Source: a virus. From it: DNA of 50,973 bases. This document shows, one piece after another, positions 7,946-14,394 of this stretch. Location of the stretch: IMG/VR virus record IMGVR_UViG_3300042566_000667, positions 1 to 50,973 of that record, one strand, 5' to 3'. The notes beneath the pieces are model-generated. The model was not told the DNA's origin. It saw only the letters and a list, made by a program, of their open reading frames with translations, and did not search any database. Each line of letters opens with the position of its first letter. The first letter of the stretch is position 1. The translations under genes were made by a program, and so were the position numbers.

Positions 7946-7966
7946 TTTTGCAGATCCCCTGCAAAA
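7946..7966 (+). terminator. Hairpin at operon end, followed by CCTAGG
   Basis: TTTTGCA (7946-7952) pairs with TGCAAAA (7960-7966) around a C-rich loop. CCTAGG follows three bases later, as it does after several other operon ends in this region. Confidence 0.55.
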
Positions 7967-8006
7967 TTACCTAGGGCGTTTTTGTCAAGCCGACACGCTT
8001 AGGATA

Positions 8007-8030
8007 ATGGTCATTTTTATTTATGACCAT
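8007..8030. promoter_or_regulatory. Inverted repeat ATGGTCAT-N8-ATGACCAT
   Basis: Perfect 8-bp arms separated by eight T/A-rich bases, just before the paired CRP-like sites. It may be an operator; it appears only once. Confidence 0.35.
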
Positions 8031-8035
8031 ACAAA

Positions 8036-8067
8036 TGTGACCCTTATCACTTGTGATACACCTCACA
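8036..8067. promoter_or_regulatory. Two abutting CRP/GlxR-like sites
   Basis: TGTGACCCTTATCACT (8036-8051, one mismatch) and TGTGATACACCTCACA (8052-8067, exact core) sit end to end. The second centres about 70 bases before the expected transcription start at about 8130. Confidence 0.55.
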
Positions 8068-8100
8068 ATGTCCGTTTTGGTAGCATTTTTGATTAGACAT

Positions 8101-8123
8101 TTGTCAGACCCCCATGCTAAACT
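8101..8123 (+). promoter_or_regulatory. Class A promoter TTGTCA-N11-TAAACT
   Basis: TTGTCA at 8101-8106, eleven bases GACCCCCATGC, TAAACT at 8118-8123. Followed by a 50-base leader with AAAGGTGG before the ATG at 8178. Confidence 0.65.
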
Positions 8124-8177
8124 TACAGTATAAAGAAAAACAAGGGTAAAGAAATCCCTTAAAGAAAGGTGGTCACT

Positions 8178-8354
8178 ATGACTACACTAAACACACTATG
8201 CAAGTGGCACGAGCCTCTTGTTTCCGCTATCTCCGAAATTGGAGATGAGCAATTTACTCTATGCGTTAATTGCGATAGCAACATTGAGCGTTACTACTAT
8301 GATAGTGACCCTGAGCAGTTTCCTACATGGACAGATTGGTATGTGACTAAATGA
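8178..8354 (+). CDS. 58-residue small zinc-finger-like protein
   Basis: Contains C-x-WH at about 9-12 and CVNCDSNIE near the middle, compatible with one zinc site. The ATG at 8178 is preferred over an upstream GTG because AAAGGTGG lies just upstream. First gene of an operon running to 8996; its stop overlaps the next start. Confidence 0.6.
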   Translation: MTTLNTLCKWHEPLVSAISEIGDEQFTLCVNCDSNIERYYYDSDPEQFPTWTDWYVTK

Positions 8355-8542
8355 ATAAAACTTTTGACACTATGCAGTTTATAGATGAACAAGGCTTATG
8401 CGCTATGGATAACATTTGTGCATTTTGCATAACACTATTTGACGGGTGGAATAGATTTTGCCCAGCATGTAAGGACTACAAGGGCGTAATGGCTCTCCCT
8501 GATTTTATTAACACTTATGGAAAGGAAGGACTTAAAAGATGA
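8351..8542 (+). CDS. 63-residue zinc-ribbon protein
   Basis: Two CxxC pairs, ICAFC (about 21-25) and FCPACKDYKG (about 36-45), form a likely zinc ribbon. ATGA overlaps join it to both neighbours. DNA or protein binding is possible; the family is not recognised. Confidence 0.6.
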   Translation: MNKTFDTMQFIDEQGLCAMDNICAFCITLFDGWNRFCPACKDYKGVMALPDFINTYGKEGLKR

Positions 8543-8703
8543 GTACTTTTGTTAATCTCCCCTCAGTTTGTGGGGCTACATCTGCAAGCGTAGATGTCTA
8601 TGACTTAGACCTTAACCCTCATGGGGTTATCTGTTGCGATAACTGCAAGTCTATCGTGTTATGCCGTAAGGCGTGGGACTACCTATACAAGGAGGTTAAA
8701 TAA
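8539..8703 (+). CDS. 54-residue Cys-containing protein
   Basis: Begins MSTFVNLPSVCGATSASV; a CCDNCKSIVLC cluster in the second half suggests metal binding. ATGA overlap upstream and TAATG overlap downstream. AAGGAGG near its end serves the next gene. Confidence 0.55.
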   Translation: MSTFVNLPSVCGATSASVDVYDLDLNPHGVICCDNCKSIVLCRKAWDYLYKEVK

Positions 8704-8843
8704 TGCCAGTATTTAATTTTGATTTATCCGTTACTATTGAGGACGATAGTTTCGAGTCTGCACTATCTTGGTTAAAAGTTATTCCATTGGAACGACTTGA
8801 TTTCATTGTTGTTGATTACACAGAATTAGAGGTTGCCGAATGA
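8703..8843 (+). CDS. 46-residue acidic protein
   Basis: Begins MPVFNFDLSVTIEDD and ends VDYTELEVAE. AAGGAGG lies shortly before the TAATG start. No recognised family. Confidence 0.5.
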   Translation: MPVFNFDLSVTIEDDSFESALSWLKVIPLERLDFIVVDYTELEVAE

Positions 8844-8929
8844 AAACACTTCAAGAAAAACTTGACGCAGTAGCGTTAGAGTTAGAGCCAATACTTTGGG
8901 ATTTACTAAATGAAATTGAGGAAAAATAA
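8840..8929 (+). CDS. 29-residue helical peptide
   Basis: Begins MKTLQEKLDAVALELEPI; acidic and amphipathic. ATGA overlap with the preceding gene. Function unknown. Confidence 0.45.
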   Translation: MKTLQEKLDAVALELEPILWDLLNEIEEK

Positions 8930-8996
8930 ATTGTTGGTAATTTTAATTGCAATGACTTCATTTGCTTTTGTAATTTGGATGCACAACGGGGCATAA
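8910..8996 (+). CDS. 28-residue membrane peptide overlapping the previous gene
   Basis: Begins MKLRKNKLLVILIAM, a basic start followed by one hydrophobic span. It overlaps the upstream frame by 20 bases and lacks a clear Shine-Dalgarno site. Several other operons here also end in a tiny membrane peptide, which supports it modestly. Confidence 0.4.
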   Translation: MKLRKNKLLVILIAMTSFAFVIWMHNGA

Positions 8997-9006
8997 ATAA
9001 AAAAGA

Positions 9007-9035
9007 ATTGCAGAAATAAAACTCTGCAATTTTTA
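9007..9035 (+). terminator. Rho-independent terminator of the 8178-8996 operon
   Basis: ATTGCAGA (9007-9014) pairs with TCTGCAAT (9023-9030), followed by a T-run and CCTAGG. Confidence 0.7.
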
Positions 9036-9085
9036 CCTAGGCGATCTTCCTAGCGTGTCGTCCACAGGGTGATGTGGATAACCTA

Positions 9086-9101
9086 TGTGTTTAAGATCAC
9101 A
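9086..9101. promoter_or_regulatory. CRP/GlxR-like site, one mismatch
   Basis: TGTGTTTAAGATCACA; a DnaA-box-like TGTGGATAA lies immediately upstream at about 9073. A GCTATACTTGCAGTATAAC element (about 9154-9172) follows and may be an additional extended -10 promoter. Confidence 0.4.
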
Positions 9102-9193
9102 CTATTTATCCCCCTATTTACGGCGTGTCGATTTGATTTTGTGAGATTTTTTTGCTATACTTGCAGTATAACAATTAAATAAAGATAAATAAG

Positions 9194-9251
9194 CAATGAG
9201 CCTTAGCAAATAAGTGTGACGAGTATCACAATGAGCCTAAGCAAATAAGTG
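9194..9251 (+). repeat. Tandem 22-base repeat, each holding a five-codon frame MSLSK
   Basis: Two copies, 35 bases apart, of CAATGAGCCTWAGCAAATAAGTG. Each contains ATG AGC CTW AGC AAA TAA (9196-9213 and 9231-9248). The only change between copies is CTT to CTA, silent in that frame. They lie between two promoter-like elements and flank the CRP-like site at 9215, so they could be regulatory leader peptides or simply duplicated operator flanks. Confidence 0.5.
9215..9230. promoter_or_regulatory. CRP/GlxR-like palindrome, exact core
   Basis: TGTGACGAGTATCACA, situated between the two MSLSK repeats and about 64 bases before the expected start of the 9312 operon. Confidence 0.6.
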
Positions 9252-9257
9252 CCCTAT

Positions 9258-9280
9258 TTGTCAGACCCCCCTGTTAAACT
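9258..9280 (+). promoter_or_regulatory. Class A promoter TTGTCA-N11-TAAACT
   Basis: TTGTCA 9258-9263, eleven bases GACCCCCCTGT, TAAACT 9275-9280, then a short leader with AAAGGA before the ATG at 9312. Confidence 0.65.
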
Positions 9281-9311
9281 TACTATACAAACAAACGAAA
9301 GGATGACATCC

Positions 9312-9497
9312 ATGTCATACACTATAACACTCGAAACCTTTAATGGTTCGACTAAGAAAATCAACCTCGCCTCTCGCGGTGCTGTTGCTCAATTCATCTC
9401 AACATACCCAACACAATTACCTGTTGGCGTTGCGGTAAAAGTATCGTGTGACGCATTAGGCGTTAGCGGAACACTACGCGGAAGCCGTAGCCTATAA
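9312..9497 (+). CDS. 61-residue basic small protein
   Basis: Begins MSYTITLETFNGSTKKI and ends SGTLRGSRSL; beta-rich and basic. The ATG at 9312 is chosen over 9303 because GAAAGGA then has a normal distance. TAATG overlap with the next gene. No family recognised. Confidence 0.6.
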   Translation: MSYTITLETFNGSTKKINLASRGAVAQFISTYPTQLPVGVAVKVSCDALGVSGTLRGSRSL

Positions 9498-9616
9498 TGG
9501 AAATCTTTCTATGCGACTCATGCGATACTCTCGCTACTATTGAAACGCTATCAGATACAATAACAATAGTTAAATGCTCATGCACTAAATTATTTACCAC
9601 CCCCGAATCAAACTAA
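9497..9616 (+). CDS. 39-residue Cys-containing peptide
   Basis: FLCDSCDTLA near the start and VKCSCTK later form a probable CxxC/CxC metal site. Coupled by TAATG to the upstream gene. Confidence 0.5.
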   Translation: MEIFLCDSCDTLATIETLSDTITIVKCSCTKLFTTPESN

Positions 9617-9635
9617 AAGAATAGGAAATAAAACA

Positions 9636-9842
9636 ATGGTACAAATCGAACACAATCTAAAGTTTATCACTGAGGTAGACGAAACCCATCCAATCGGTAT
9701 GCAATTAGTAAACCTTGAAAAAGAAATGCAAATCGTAATGCTTGAGTCAATGCTTAAGGATTTAATTGCTCCAAAGTTAGGACCTATCCTTGATGAAATT
9801 AACGCAGGCGGTTCATACGCAATTCTAAAGGTGGCAGAATAA
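9636..9842 (+). CDS. 68-residue helical protein
   Basis: Begins MVQIEHNLKFITEVDETHP. Met/Leu/Glu-rich helices without a recognised motif. AGGAAAT lies upstream; the stop is shared with the next start (TAATG). Confidence 0.6.
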   Translation: MVQIEHNLKFITEVDETHPIGMQLVNLEKEMQIVMLESMLKDLIAPKLGPILDEINAGGSYAILKVAE

Positions 9843-10036
9843 TGATGACAAGAAAAGACTATGTAGAAACTGCAAAAATTCTAAATAAGTTTTCTGATAG
9901 TATCGACTCTCACGATTTCGATAATTTAATTTTTGAATTTAGCGAATGGTTTGCTTCAGATAATCCAAGATTTGATGAACAAAAATTCTATGATGCTTGC
10001 GTTGACGATGCAAAATTTCTTGCAACTCTAAAATAA
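9842..10036 (+). CDS. 64-residue acidic protein
   Basis: Begins MMTRKDYVETAKILNKFSD, strongly acidic with several aromatic residues. Last gene of the 9312 operon, directly before the conserved 24-base hairpin element. Acidic small phage proteins sometimes mimic DNA, but nothing specific is seen. Confidence 0.55.
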   Translation: MMTRKDYVETAKILNKFSDSIDSHDFDNLIFEFSEWFASDNPRFDEQKFYDACVDDAKFLATLK

Positions 10037-10046
10037 AAAACAAAAT

Positions 10047-10070
10047 CCTGAGCACGATTTAAAACTGCTC
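10047..10070 (+). repeat. Conserved 24-base hairpin element, copy 1
   Basis: CCTGAGCA, then ACGATTTAAA, then ACTGCTC: GAGCA pairs with TGCTC. Four further plus-strand copies of exactly 24 bases follow operons at 13.1, 13.7, 14.2 and 15.5 kb, and one minus-strand copy is at 30.6 kb. CCTAGG follows nine bases later. Confidence 0.65.
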
Positions 10071-10164
10071 AAAAATTTCCTAGGCGATCTAGGCCGTTTT
10101 CCACAGGTCAGACCAAGTTATCCACAGGTCATTTAAGATGTTGTTTACGACACGCCCAAAATTT

Positions 10165-10180
10165 TGTGAAATTTATCACA
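10165..10180. promoter_or_regulatory. CRP/GlxR-like palindrome, exact core
   Basis: TGTGAAATTTATCACA, upstream of the promoter region for the 10336 operon. A TTATCCACA DnaA-box-like word is nearby at about 10118. The gap 10071-10335 holds these sites and no gene. Confidence 0.6.
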
Positions 10181-10280
10181 TGGCTTGAGCGTCTCATTAT
10201 TTAAGACTACTCAGCAGTAGGTTGATAACTTTTGTCTAATAGGCTAAACTTACATAGTAAGAAAAATAAATAACAAATAT

Positions 10281-10303
10281 TTGTCAGACCCTAATGGTAG
10301 GAT
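10281..10303 (+). promoter_or_regulatory. Class A promoter TTGTCA-N11-TAGGAT
   Basis: TTGTCA, eleven bases GACCCTAATGG, TAGGAT, with GAAAGAGG before the ATG at 10336. A related TTGTCTAATAGGCTAAACT stands 50 bases upstream. Confidence 0.55.
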
Positions 10304-10335
10304 AAATAAATAACAACAAAGAAAGAGGTTGGCAA

Positions 10336-10548
10336 ATGTCAGCAAATGTCTATTCAATAGAAAACCTACTTGTAGGAAAAACTTATCACTCACGCACTTT
10401 AACAGGCGAAATAATTGACGCAGAAAAGTCTGATGTCTTTTATGGCGCAGGCTTAGAAAGTTATCGGGTTCAGGTACGCCCTCACTATCCCTCAGTATTT
10501 AATCTAAAGGATACTTATCGCTATCTATCTGTAAGAGTTGGAGAATAA
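10336..10548 (+). CDS. 70-residue protein, possible SH3-like beta fold
   Basis: Begins MSANVYSIENLLVGKTYHSR; alternating beta-type residues (GEIIDAEKSDVFY, YRYLSVRVGE) but no clear family. First gene of the five-gene operon 10336-11471; good Shine-Dalgarno GAAAGAGG. Confidence 0.6.
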   Translation: MSANVYSIENLLVGKTYHSRTLTGEIIDAEKSDVFYGAGLESYRVQVRPHYPSVFNLKDTYRYLSVRVGE

Positions 10549-10552
10549 ATAA

Positions 10553-10744
10553 ATGGAAACTTTAACTAACTCTTTCCTTGATTGCACCGATTGCTATGAT
10601 GAGGGTATCCTATTTTTTGGTAATGGTGGCGAGGACTTTGACTCAGAATTTTGTGAGTGCGCTAAAGGCGTGTCTCTTGAAAATGAATACTGCGAATGGT
10701 ATTCTGAAAGTATCATGAACGAAAACTATAAGGAGAATAACTAA
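10553..10744 (+). CDS. 63-residue acidic Cys-rich protein
   Basis: Cysteines in FLDCTDCYDEG and FCECAKG suggest a zinc site, as in DnaJ-type CxxC knuckles. AAGGAGAATAACTAATG at its end provides the ribosome site of the next gene, which overlaps by TAATG. Confidence 0.55.
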   Translation: METLTNSFLDCTDCYDEGILFFGNGGEDFDSEFCECAKGVSLENEYCEWYSESIMNENYKENN

Positions 10745-10962
10745 TGAACGAATACCTATACTCAGTTACTTGTACCTATGACTCAGCCCCTACCCCTAAG
10801 TGGGTTGGTCGTTATAGTGATGCTTTATCTGCCGTTGAAGTTTATCAAAAATTTACAGACCACGGCTTTGCTAATGAATACGCAACAATTAACTTGTCTG
10901 AACCTTCAGGAAAAATGCACACAAAAACTTTCTACAAAACAGGAATGGTGGTAACACGATAA
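10744..10962 (+). CDS. 72-residue hypothetical protein
   Basis: Begins MNEYLYSVTCTYDSAPTPKW; beta-rich, with no recognised motif. Coupled by TAATG on both sides. Confidence 0.6.
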   Translation: MNEYLYSVTCTYDSAPTPKWVGRYSDALSAVEVYQKFTDHGFANEYATINLSEPSGKMHTKTFYKTGMVVTR

Positions 10963-11231
10963 TGGGAAGCGTAACAGCGTTAGGAATACAAGACTCAGTG
11001 CTTGACTTAGAAACTCAGATTGCCTATCACTTACAAGGTAATCACTATCCACCCGTTCCACTTTCTATGGTACAGCCTTGCATAGATGCTATTGACGCAT
11101 ACTATGATGAGGACTATGAAAGATTTATTGCTATGCCCGAAGGCGTATTCTATAAGGGCATGAGCCATGCACCAGCACGGGCAGTAATTGAACAACACCA
11201 CTTATCATTTTGGTTACCAGAGGGAGAATAA
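10962..11231 (+). CDS. 89-residue hypothetical protein
   Basis: Begins MGSVTALGIQDSVLDLET; the middle reads VQPCIDAIDAYYDEDYER. No family recognised. TAATG start and AGGGAGAATAA just before the following gene. Confidence 0.6.
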   Translation: MGSVTALGIQDSVLDLETQIAYHLQGNHYPPVPLSMVQPCIDAIDAYYDEDYERFIAMPEGVFYKGMSHAPARAVIEQHHLSFWLPEGE

Positions 11232-11471
11232 ATGTCTGATACAATGATTGCTATGGAATTGATCCACGCAGATAACTTAACACCAGACCAGGTAATGCTT
11301 GGTGATTTAATTAAAGTTGATGAGGACATTGTTGAAGTAATTTTTATTGAAAGTGATTCTACTGGAGATAACTATGACATACAAACTCAAAACGAATTTG
11401 GTGAAAAAGAATTTACACAGTATGCATACACGGATTTAATTCCGTTGTATGTTTTTACTGAAGAAGAATAG
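11232..11471 (+). CDS. 79-residue acidic protein
   Basis: Begins MSDTMIAMELIHADNLTPD; very acidic, with a beta-like core (DLIKVDEDIVEVIFIE). Last gene of the operon, followed by a strong hairpin. Confidence 0.6.
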   Translation: MSDTMIAMELIHADNLTPDQVMLGDLIKVDEDIVEVIFIESDSTGDNYDIQTQNEFGEKEFTQYAYTDLIPLYVFTEEE

Positions 11472-11478
11472 TAAAAAT

Positions 11479-11506
11479 GATTTTGTGTGCTTCCCTGCAC
11501 AAAATC
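11479..11506 (+). terminator. Hairpin at the end of the 10336-11471 operon
   Basis: GATTTTGTG (11479-11487) pairs with CACAAAATC (11498-11506), then GCCTAGG. The stem is strong although the following T-run is poor. Confidence 0.6.
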
Positions 11507-11536
11507 GCCTAGGTTAATTTATCTAGCGTGTCGCCG

Positions 11537-11552
11537 TGTGAGATTGATCACA
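11537..11552. promoter_or_regulatory. CRP/GlxR-like palindrome, exact core
   Basis: TGTGAGATTGATCACA, centred about 54 bases before the expected transcription start at the ATG of 11598. Confidence 0.6.
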
Positions 11553-11561
11553 GTTTAAGAT

Positions 11562-11597
11562 TTGACATTTTATCCCCATGTATGCTAAGATTAATTT
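11562..11597 (+). promoter_or_regulatory. Class B leaderless promoter
   Basis: TTGACA (11562-11567), 18 bases, TGC-TAAGAT (11586-11591), then TAATTT and ATG. Confidence 0.65.
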
Positions 11598-11738
11598 ATG
11601 AAGAAATCAAAAGAGGAATTACGTAGGCTTATGGAATTACGCCGTAGCAATGCAGCCTCTGCCGTACCCAATAAGAAAAAGTATGACCGTAAAAAATGTC
11701 AGTCCCTGATGATACAATTAAAGAAAGAAAGAGAGTAG
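11598..11738 (+). CDS. 46-residue very basic protein
   Basis: Begins MKKSKEELRRLMELRRSN and ends LKKERE; highly Lys/Arg rich, likely helical and nucleic-acid binding. Leaderless start six bases after TAAGAT. Confidence 0.55.
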   Translation: MKKSKEELRRLMELRRSNAASAVPNKKKYDRKKCQSLMIQLKKERE

Positions 11739-11744
11739 CCCACA

Positions 11745-11855
11745 ATGGATTTCTATGACGATTACTATGAAACAGACATGATACGCCCTGATGCTAAATC
11801 ATGCTATTGTAAACTCCATTCAATTTGCGCTAACTGCAAGGAGAGTTATAACTAA
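11745..11855 (+). CDS. 36-residue Cys-containing peptide
   Basis: Begins MDFYDDYYETDM; CYCKLHSICANC in the second half is a plausible zinc site. GAGAG lies upstream and AAGGAGAG near its end serves the next gene (TAATG overlap). Confidence 0.5.
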   Translation: MDFYDDYYETDMIRPDAKSCYCKLHSICANCKESYN

Positions 11856-12577
11856 TGACTAAACTAAAACGTTCTAATGATAGAAAGGTGGCTAACCTTG
11901 TCACAAAAAATGGAAAGCGAGCCGCAATTGCGAACACGTTCGGACTACCCGCAGGAAAGGCTTATTCATGTCCTGGCGCTACGAGTGTCTGCGAGAGTGT
12001 TTGCTACGCAGGCAAATTGGAAAAGGTATTCCCTTCCGTTAAAGTAAATCTATTACACAATTGGGATCTACTTAAAGATGCAGACGGCGAAACTATGGTC
12101 CGCTTGCTTAATGAGATGATTGTTGATTTCAAGAATGATTGTATCAAGAAAGATGCGCCTATGCTATTCCGCATCCACTGGGACGGAGATTTCTTTAATG
12201 ATACCTATGCCTATGCATGGAAAGTAATTATTGATAAGCATGAGGATGTTCAATTCTGGGTGTACACCCGTGTGAAGAGTGCAGCGCTTATTCTTAAAGA
12301 CATTCCTAATCTTAGTTTATACTTCTCTGCAGATAGCGAGAATGTTAAGACTGCCGTTGATCTAAAAATTAACAGCGGTGTTCGCATGGCATACCTTGCT
12401 AAAAATTTTGCTATTGGTCAAGCAGATGTAAAAGAAATGATTGGTCGTCCTGCTGCTAAGTGTCCTGAGAATAATAAACAAATTCCACTTATCTCATCGG
12501 CTGGCTCGGCTTGCGTTTCTTGCTCACTTTGTGTATACTCTAAGAGTGACATAATTTTTTCTGCGACTAAGAAATGA
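11855..12577 (+). CDS. GP88-like actinophage protein
   Basis: 240 residues. SCPGATSVCESVCYAGKLE (about 38-56) and SACVSCSLC near the C-terminus form a cysteine set typical of the phage 'Gene product 88' family, known from mycobacteriophages and relatives; its biochemical role is not established. The spacing CxxxxxxCxxxC suggests a metal or Fe-S cluster. It is translated by coupling to the preceding peptide and is one of the largest genes of the accessory block. Confidence 0.65.
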   Translation: MTKLKRSNDRKVANLVTKNGKRAAIANTFGLPAGKAYSCPGATSVCESVCYAGKLEKVFPSVKVNLLHNWDLLKDADGETMVRLLNEMIVDFKNDCIKKDAPMLFRIHWDGDFFNDTYAYAWKVIIDKHEDVQFWVYTRVKSAALILKDIPNLSLYFSADSENVKTAVDLKINSGVRMAYLAKNFAIGQADVKEMIGRPAAKCPENNKQIPLISSAGSACVSCSLCVYSKSDIIFSATKK

Positions 12578-12583
12578 GATAGC

Positions 12584-12652
12584 ATGCAACAAATAATTAT
12601 TTTATTTTTAACTGCAATATTTTTATATGCAATTTTTGCAAGCCCGTTGTGA
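12584..12652 (+). CDS. 22-residue membrane peptide
   Basis: Begins MQQIIILFLTAIFLYAIF, almost entirely hydrophobic. Placed six bases after the GP88-like stop and just before a GC-rich palindrome with CCTAGG. Small size keeps confidence low. Confidence 0.4.
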   Translation: MQQIIILFLTAIFLYAIFASPL

Positions 12653-12709
12653 AATGGGCCCCCTAGGGGCAAAACTTTTGATTTGTCAAGTTTAGACACG
12701 CTTTTAAGA

Positions 12710-12725
12710 TGTGATTAAGGACACA
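12710..12725. promoter_or_regulatory. CRP/GlxR-like site, one mismatch
   Basis: TGTGATTAAGGACACA. The gap 12653-12885 also contains TTTTTTGCTATACTTATTAC, an extended -10 element similar to that at 9148-9170. Confidence 0.4.
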
Positions 12726-12833
12726 CCCAGAACCCCCCCTAAAATTTGAGATTTCTTAGATTTTTTGCTATACTTATTACATAACAAAATAACAATTCCA
12801 CATAGTGAGATTATTCAGGTATCAACTTGAAAA

Positions 12834-12856
12834 ATGTCAGTAGGAAATGTTATACT
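12834..12856 (+). promoter_or_regulatory. Class A promoter ATGTCA-N11-TATACT
   Basis: ATGTCA, eleven bases GTAGGAAATGT, TATACT, followed by a leader with AAAGGAGA before the ATG at 12886. Confidence 0.6.
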
Positions 12857-12885
12857 TAATACATACAACAACAAAGGAGAAATAA

Positions 12886-13050
12886 ATGTCAGTAGCAACA
12901 GCAACATACAAGGTCGGCGACACATACACAACACAGAAGTCAAAGGTCACAGGCACAATCGTAGCAATCGAACCACAGGCTAACGGAAATGTTCGTGTTA
13001 AGTTAGATGTCAATGGCGCACACCGCTATACAACTTGGACGGCTAAGTAA
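12886..13050 (+). CDS. 54-residue SH3-like small protein
   Basis: Begins MSVATATYKVGDTYTTQKSK; KVGDTY...GTIVAIE...VRVKLDVNGAHRYTTW reads like a small KOW/SH3-type beta barrel. Strong AAAGGAGA ribosome site. Single-gene unit ending before hairpin copy 2. Confidence 0.6.
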   Translation: MSVATATYKVGDTYTTQKSKVTGTIVAIEPQANGNVRVKLDVNGAHRYTTWTAK

Positions 13051-13064
13051 TCTAATTAGTAATT

Positions 13065-13088
13065 CCTGAGCATGAATACAAACTGCTC
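13065..13088 (+). repeat. Conserved 24-base hairpin element, copy 2
   Basis: CCTGAGCA-TGAATACA-AACTGCTC, same length and ends as copy 1. Confidence 0.65.
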
Positions 13089-13123
13089 AACCCAACCCCC
13101 TAACAGTAAAGGAACAGACCCAC

Positions 13124-13546
13124 ATGGCACGACAAAAAGCAATCTCAGTAAAGATAGCAACACCAAAGGTAATCAAGGCACTTGAGACTCGTCTTGCAAA
13201 GTTACAATCAGACTATGCCTCACAAGAAGCCAACGAAGCAAAGCACGAAAAGGCTTTGGAGAAGTGGCGCAAGGAAGTAGCAAAGTTCGCTATGGCTAAT
13301 TTTGCTAAGGCAGAAAACTTCCGCACAAACTATCGCTCATGGAATAAGACACTTAATGTTGATTTCGATTTAACAGTTAGTGAGTCAGACTTTCCTAAAG
13401 AGCCTGAGAAGGACTATGAAGTTCTACACCGCCACTCATACAATGAGATGAAAGAGGAATTGGAAAACGCAATCCGTATTCTCAAGATGACAGATGAGGA
13501 AACAGTAAGCACAAGCACTTACAATGCTATTGCTCGTTATCTGTAA
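13124..13546 (+). CDS. Coiled-coil protein
   Basis: 140 residues. Residues about 15-60 (KVIKALETRLAKLQSDY and onward) and 105-125 form charged heptad-like helices; no catalytic motif. AAAGGA lies upstream of the ATG. The preceding hairpin copy 2 suggests it is transcribed by read-through or as part of the 12886 unit. Confidence 0.65.
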   Translation: MARQKAISVKIATPKVIKALETRLAKLQSDYASQEANEAKHEKALEKWRKEVAKFAMANFAKAENFRTNYRSWNKTLNVDFDLTVSESDFPKEPEKDYEVLHRHSYNEMKEELENAIRILKMTDEETVSTSTYNAIARYL

Positions 13547-13558
13547 TTAGATAATTGG

Positions 13559-13578
13559 GTGGGGTGTAAAAGCCCCAC
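13559..13578 (+). terminator. Hairpin after the coiled-coil gene
   Basis: GTGGGG (13559-13564) pairs with CCCCAC (13573-13578) around TGTAAAAG. Confidence 0.55.
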
Positions 13579-13703
13579 TCATTATTCCCTGTGTTCCACG
13601 CTATTTATAGCAAGTGTCCCCTGGGGATCCTTCGCCAGGCTGATTAGGGCGATAATAGAAATACTATAGAGCCAGTTCACACCAACTGCAAGAAGTGTAA
13701 CTA

Positions 13704-13727
13704 CCTGAGTATGTATCAAAACTGCTC
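13704..13727 (+). repeat. Conserved 24-base hairpin element, copy 3 (variant)
   Basis: CCTGAGTA-TGTATCAAA-ACTGCTC; one base differs from the usual CCTGAGCA arm. The rest of the gap 13579-13804 has no convincing gene. Confidence 0.55.
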
Positions 13728-13747
13728 CCCGCAAGGGCCCTTGACAA

Positions 13748-13770
13748 ATGTCAGTGGTAACCAGTACAAT
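13748..13770 (+). promoter_or_regulatory. Class A promoter ATGTCA-N11-TACAAT
   Basis: ATGTCA, eleven bases GTGGTAACCAG, TACAAT. GAAAGAGG follows before the ATG at 13805. Confidence 0.55.
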
Positions 13771-13804
13771 TAAATTAACCAACTAAAAGAAAGAGGTAGC
13801 CCTC

Positions 13805-14221
13805 ATGGACCAGCCAGTAATAGACAATCACTACATGACACGAGAGTTTTTAGAAACTACTCTTGTTCAAAACAAAGCACGTATAGATGAATTAGAAAAG
13901 CACATCCAAACCGTAACACAACGTTCATATGGTGAGGCTGCAGAGCGCTCACGTATGCGTAACGAAATGCAAGAGTGGACCTTGGAAACAATGGAAAACG
14001 GTACCATTGATGAAAGCACTGCACAAGAAATTGCAGACATCTGTGGTTTTGAATTAGCAAAAGAATTTGAATTGGAAGTTTCAGTTCAGTATTCAATTAC
14101 AGTCAATGCACGTAATGAAGAAGAAGCAATTAATGCAATTCATGAAATTGATTTTGATTCTGTTTCATATGGTGAAGAGGTAACTTATTTGTCATCCAGT
14201 GTTGACAGAGTAGATATTTAG
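13805..14221 (+). CDS. Hypothetical protein with coiled coil and C-terminal beta-alpha domain
   Basis: 138 residues. Residues about 18-65 are charged and helical; residues 95-138 (VQYSITVNARNEEEAINAI) resemble a small sensor-like beta-alpha-beta unit seen in several phage proteins. Function unknown. Single-gene unit between a class A promoter and hairpin copy 4. Confidence 0.65.
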   Translation: MDQPVIDNHYMTREFLETTLVQNKARIDELEKHIQTVTQRSYGEAAERSRMRNEMQEWTLETMENGTIDESTAQEIADICGFELAKEFELEVSVQYSITVNARNEEEAINAIHEIDFDSVSYGEEVTYLSSSVDRVDI

Positions 14222-14240
14222 TAGGGGGCTACTAATAAAA

Positions 14241-14264
14241 CCTGAGCATGTTTAAAAACTGCTC
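14241..14264 (+). repeat. Conserved 24-base hairpin element, copy 4
   Basis: CCTGAGCA-TGTTTAAA-AACTGCTC; CCTAGG follows about 20 bases later. Confidence 0.65.
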
Positions 14265-14331
14265 CTCATTCCCCAAAAATTTCCTAGGGGGCAAAAGTTA
14301 TCCACAGGTTACCCACATGACTAACATCACA

Positions 14332-14347
14332 TGTGTTTACGATCACA
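14332..14347. promoter_or_regulatory. CRP/GlxR-like site, one mismatch
   Basis: TGTGTTTACGATCACA, about 65 bases upstream of the class A promoter of the DUF932 gene; a DnaA-box-like TTATCCACA lies at about 14298. Confidence 0.4.
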
Positions 14348-14394
14348 TTAAAAAAATGTCCGAATTGTCCTTGTCTAACTATCCCGATTTGCAT

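Noticed and set aside
13582-13782. Minus-strand 66-residue frame
   Set aside because: It covers a terminator, a copy of the 24-base hairpin and a class A promoter, all oriented for plus-strand genes.
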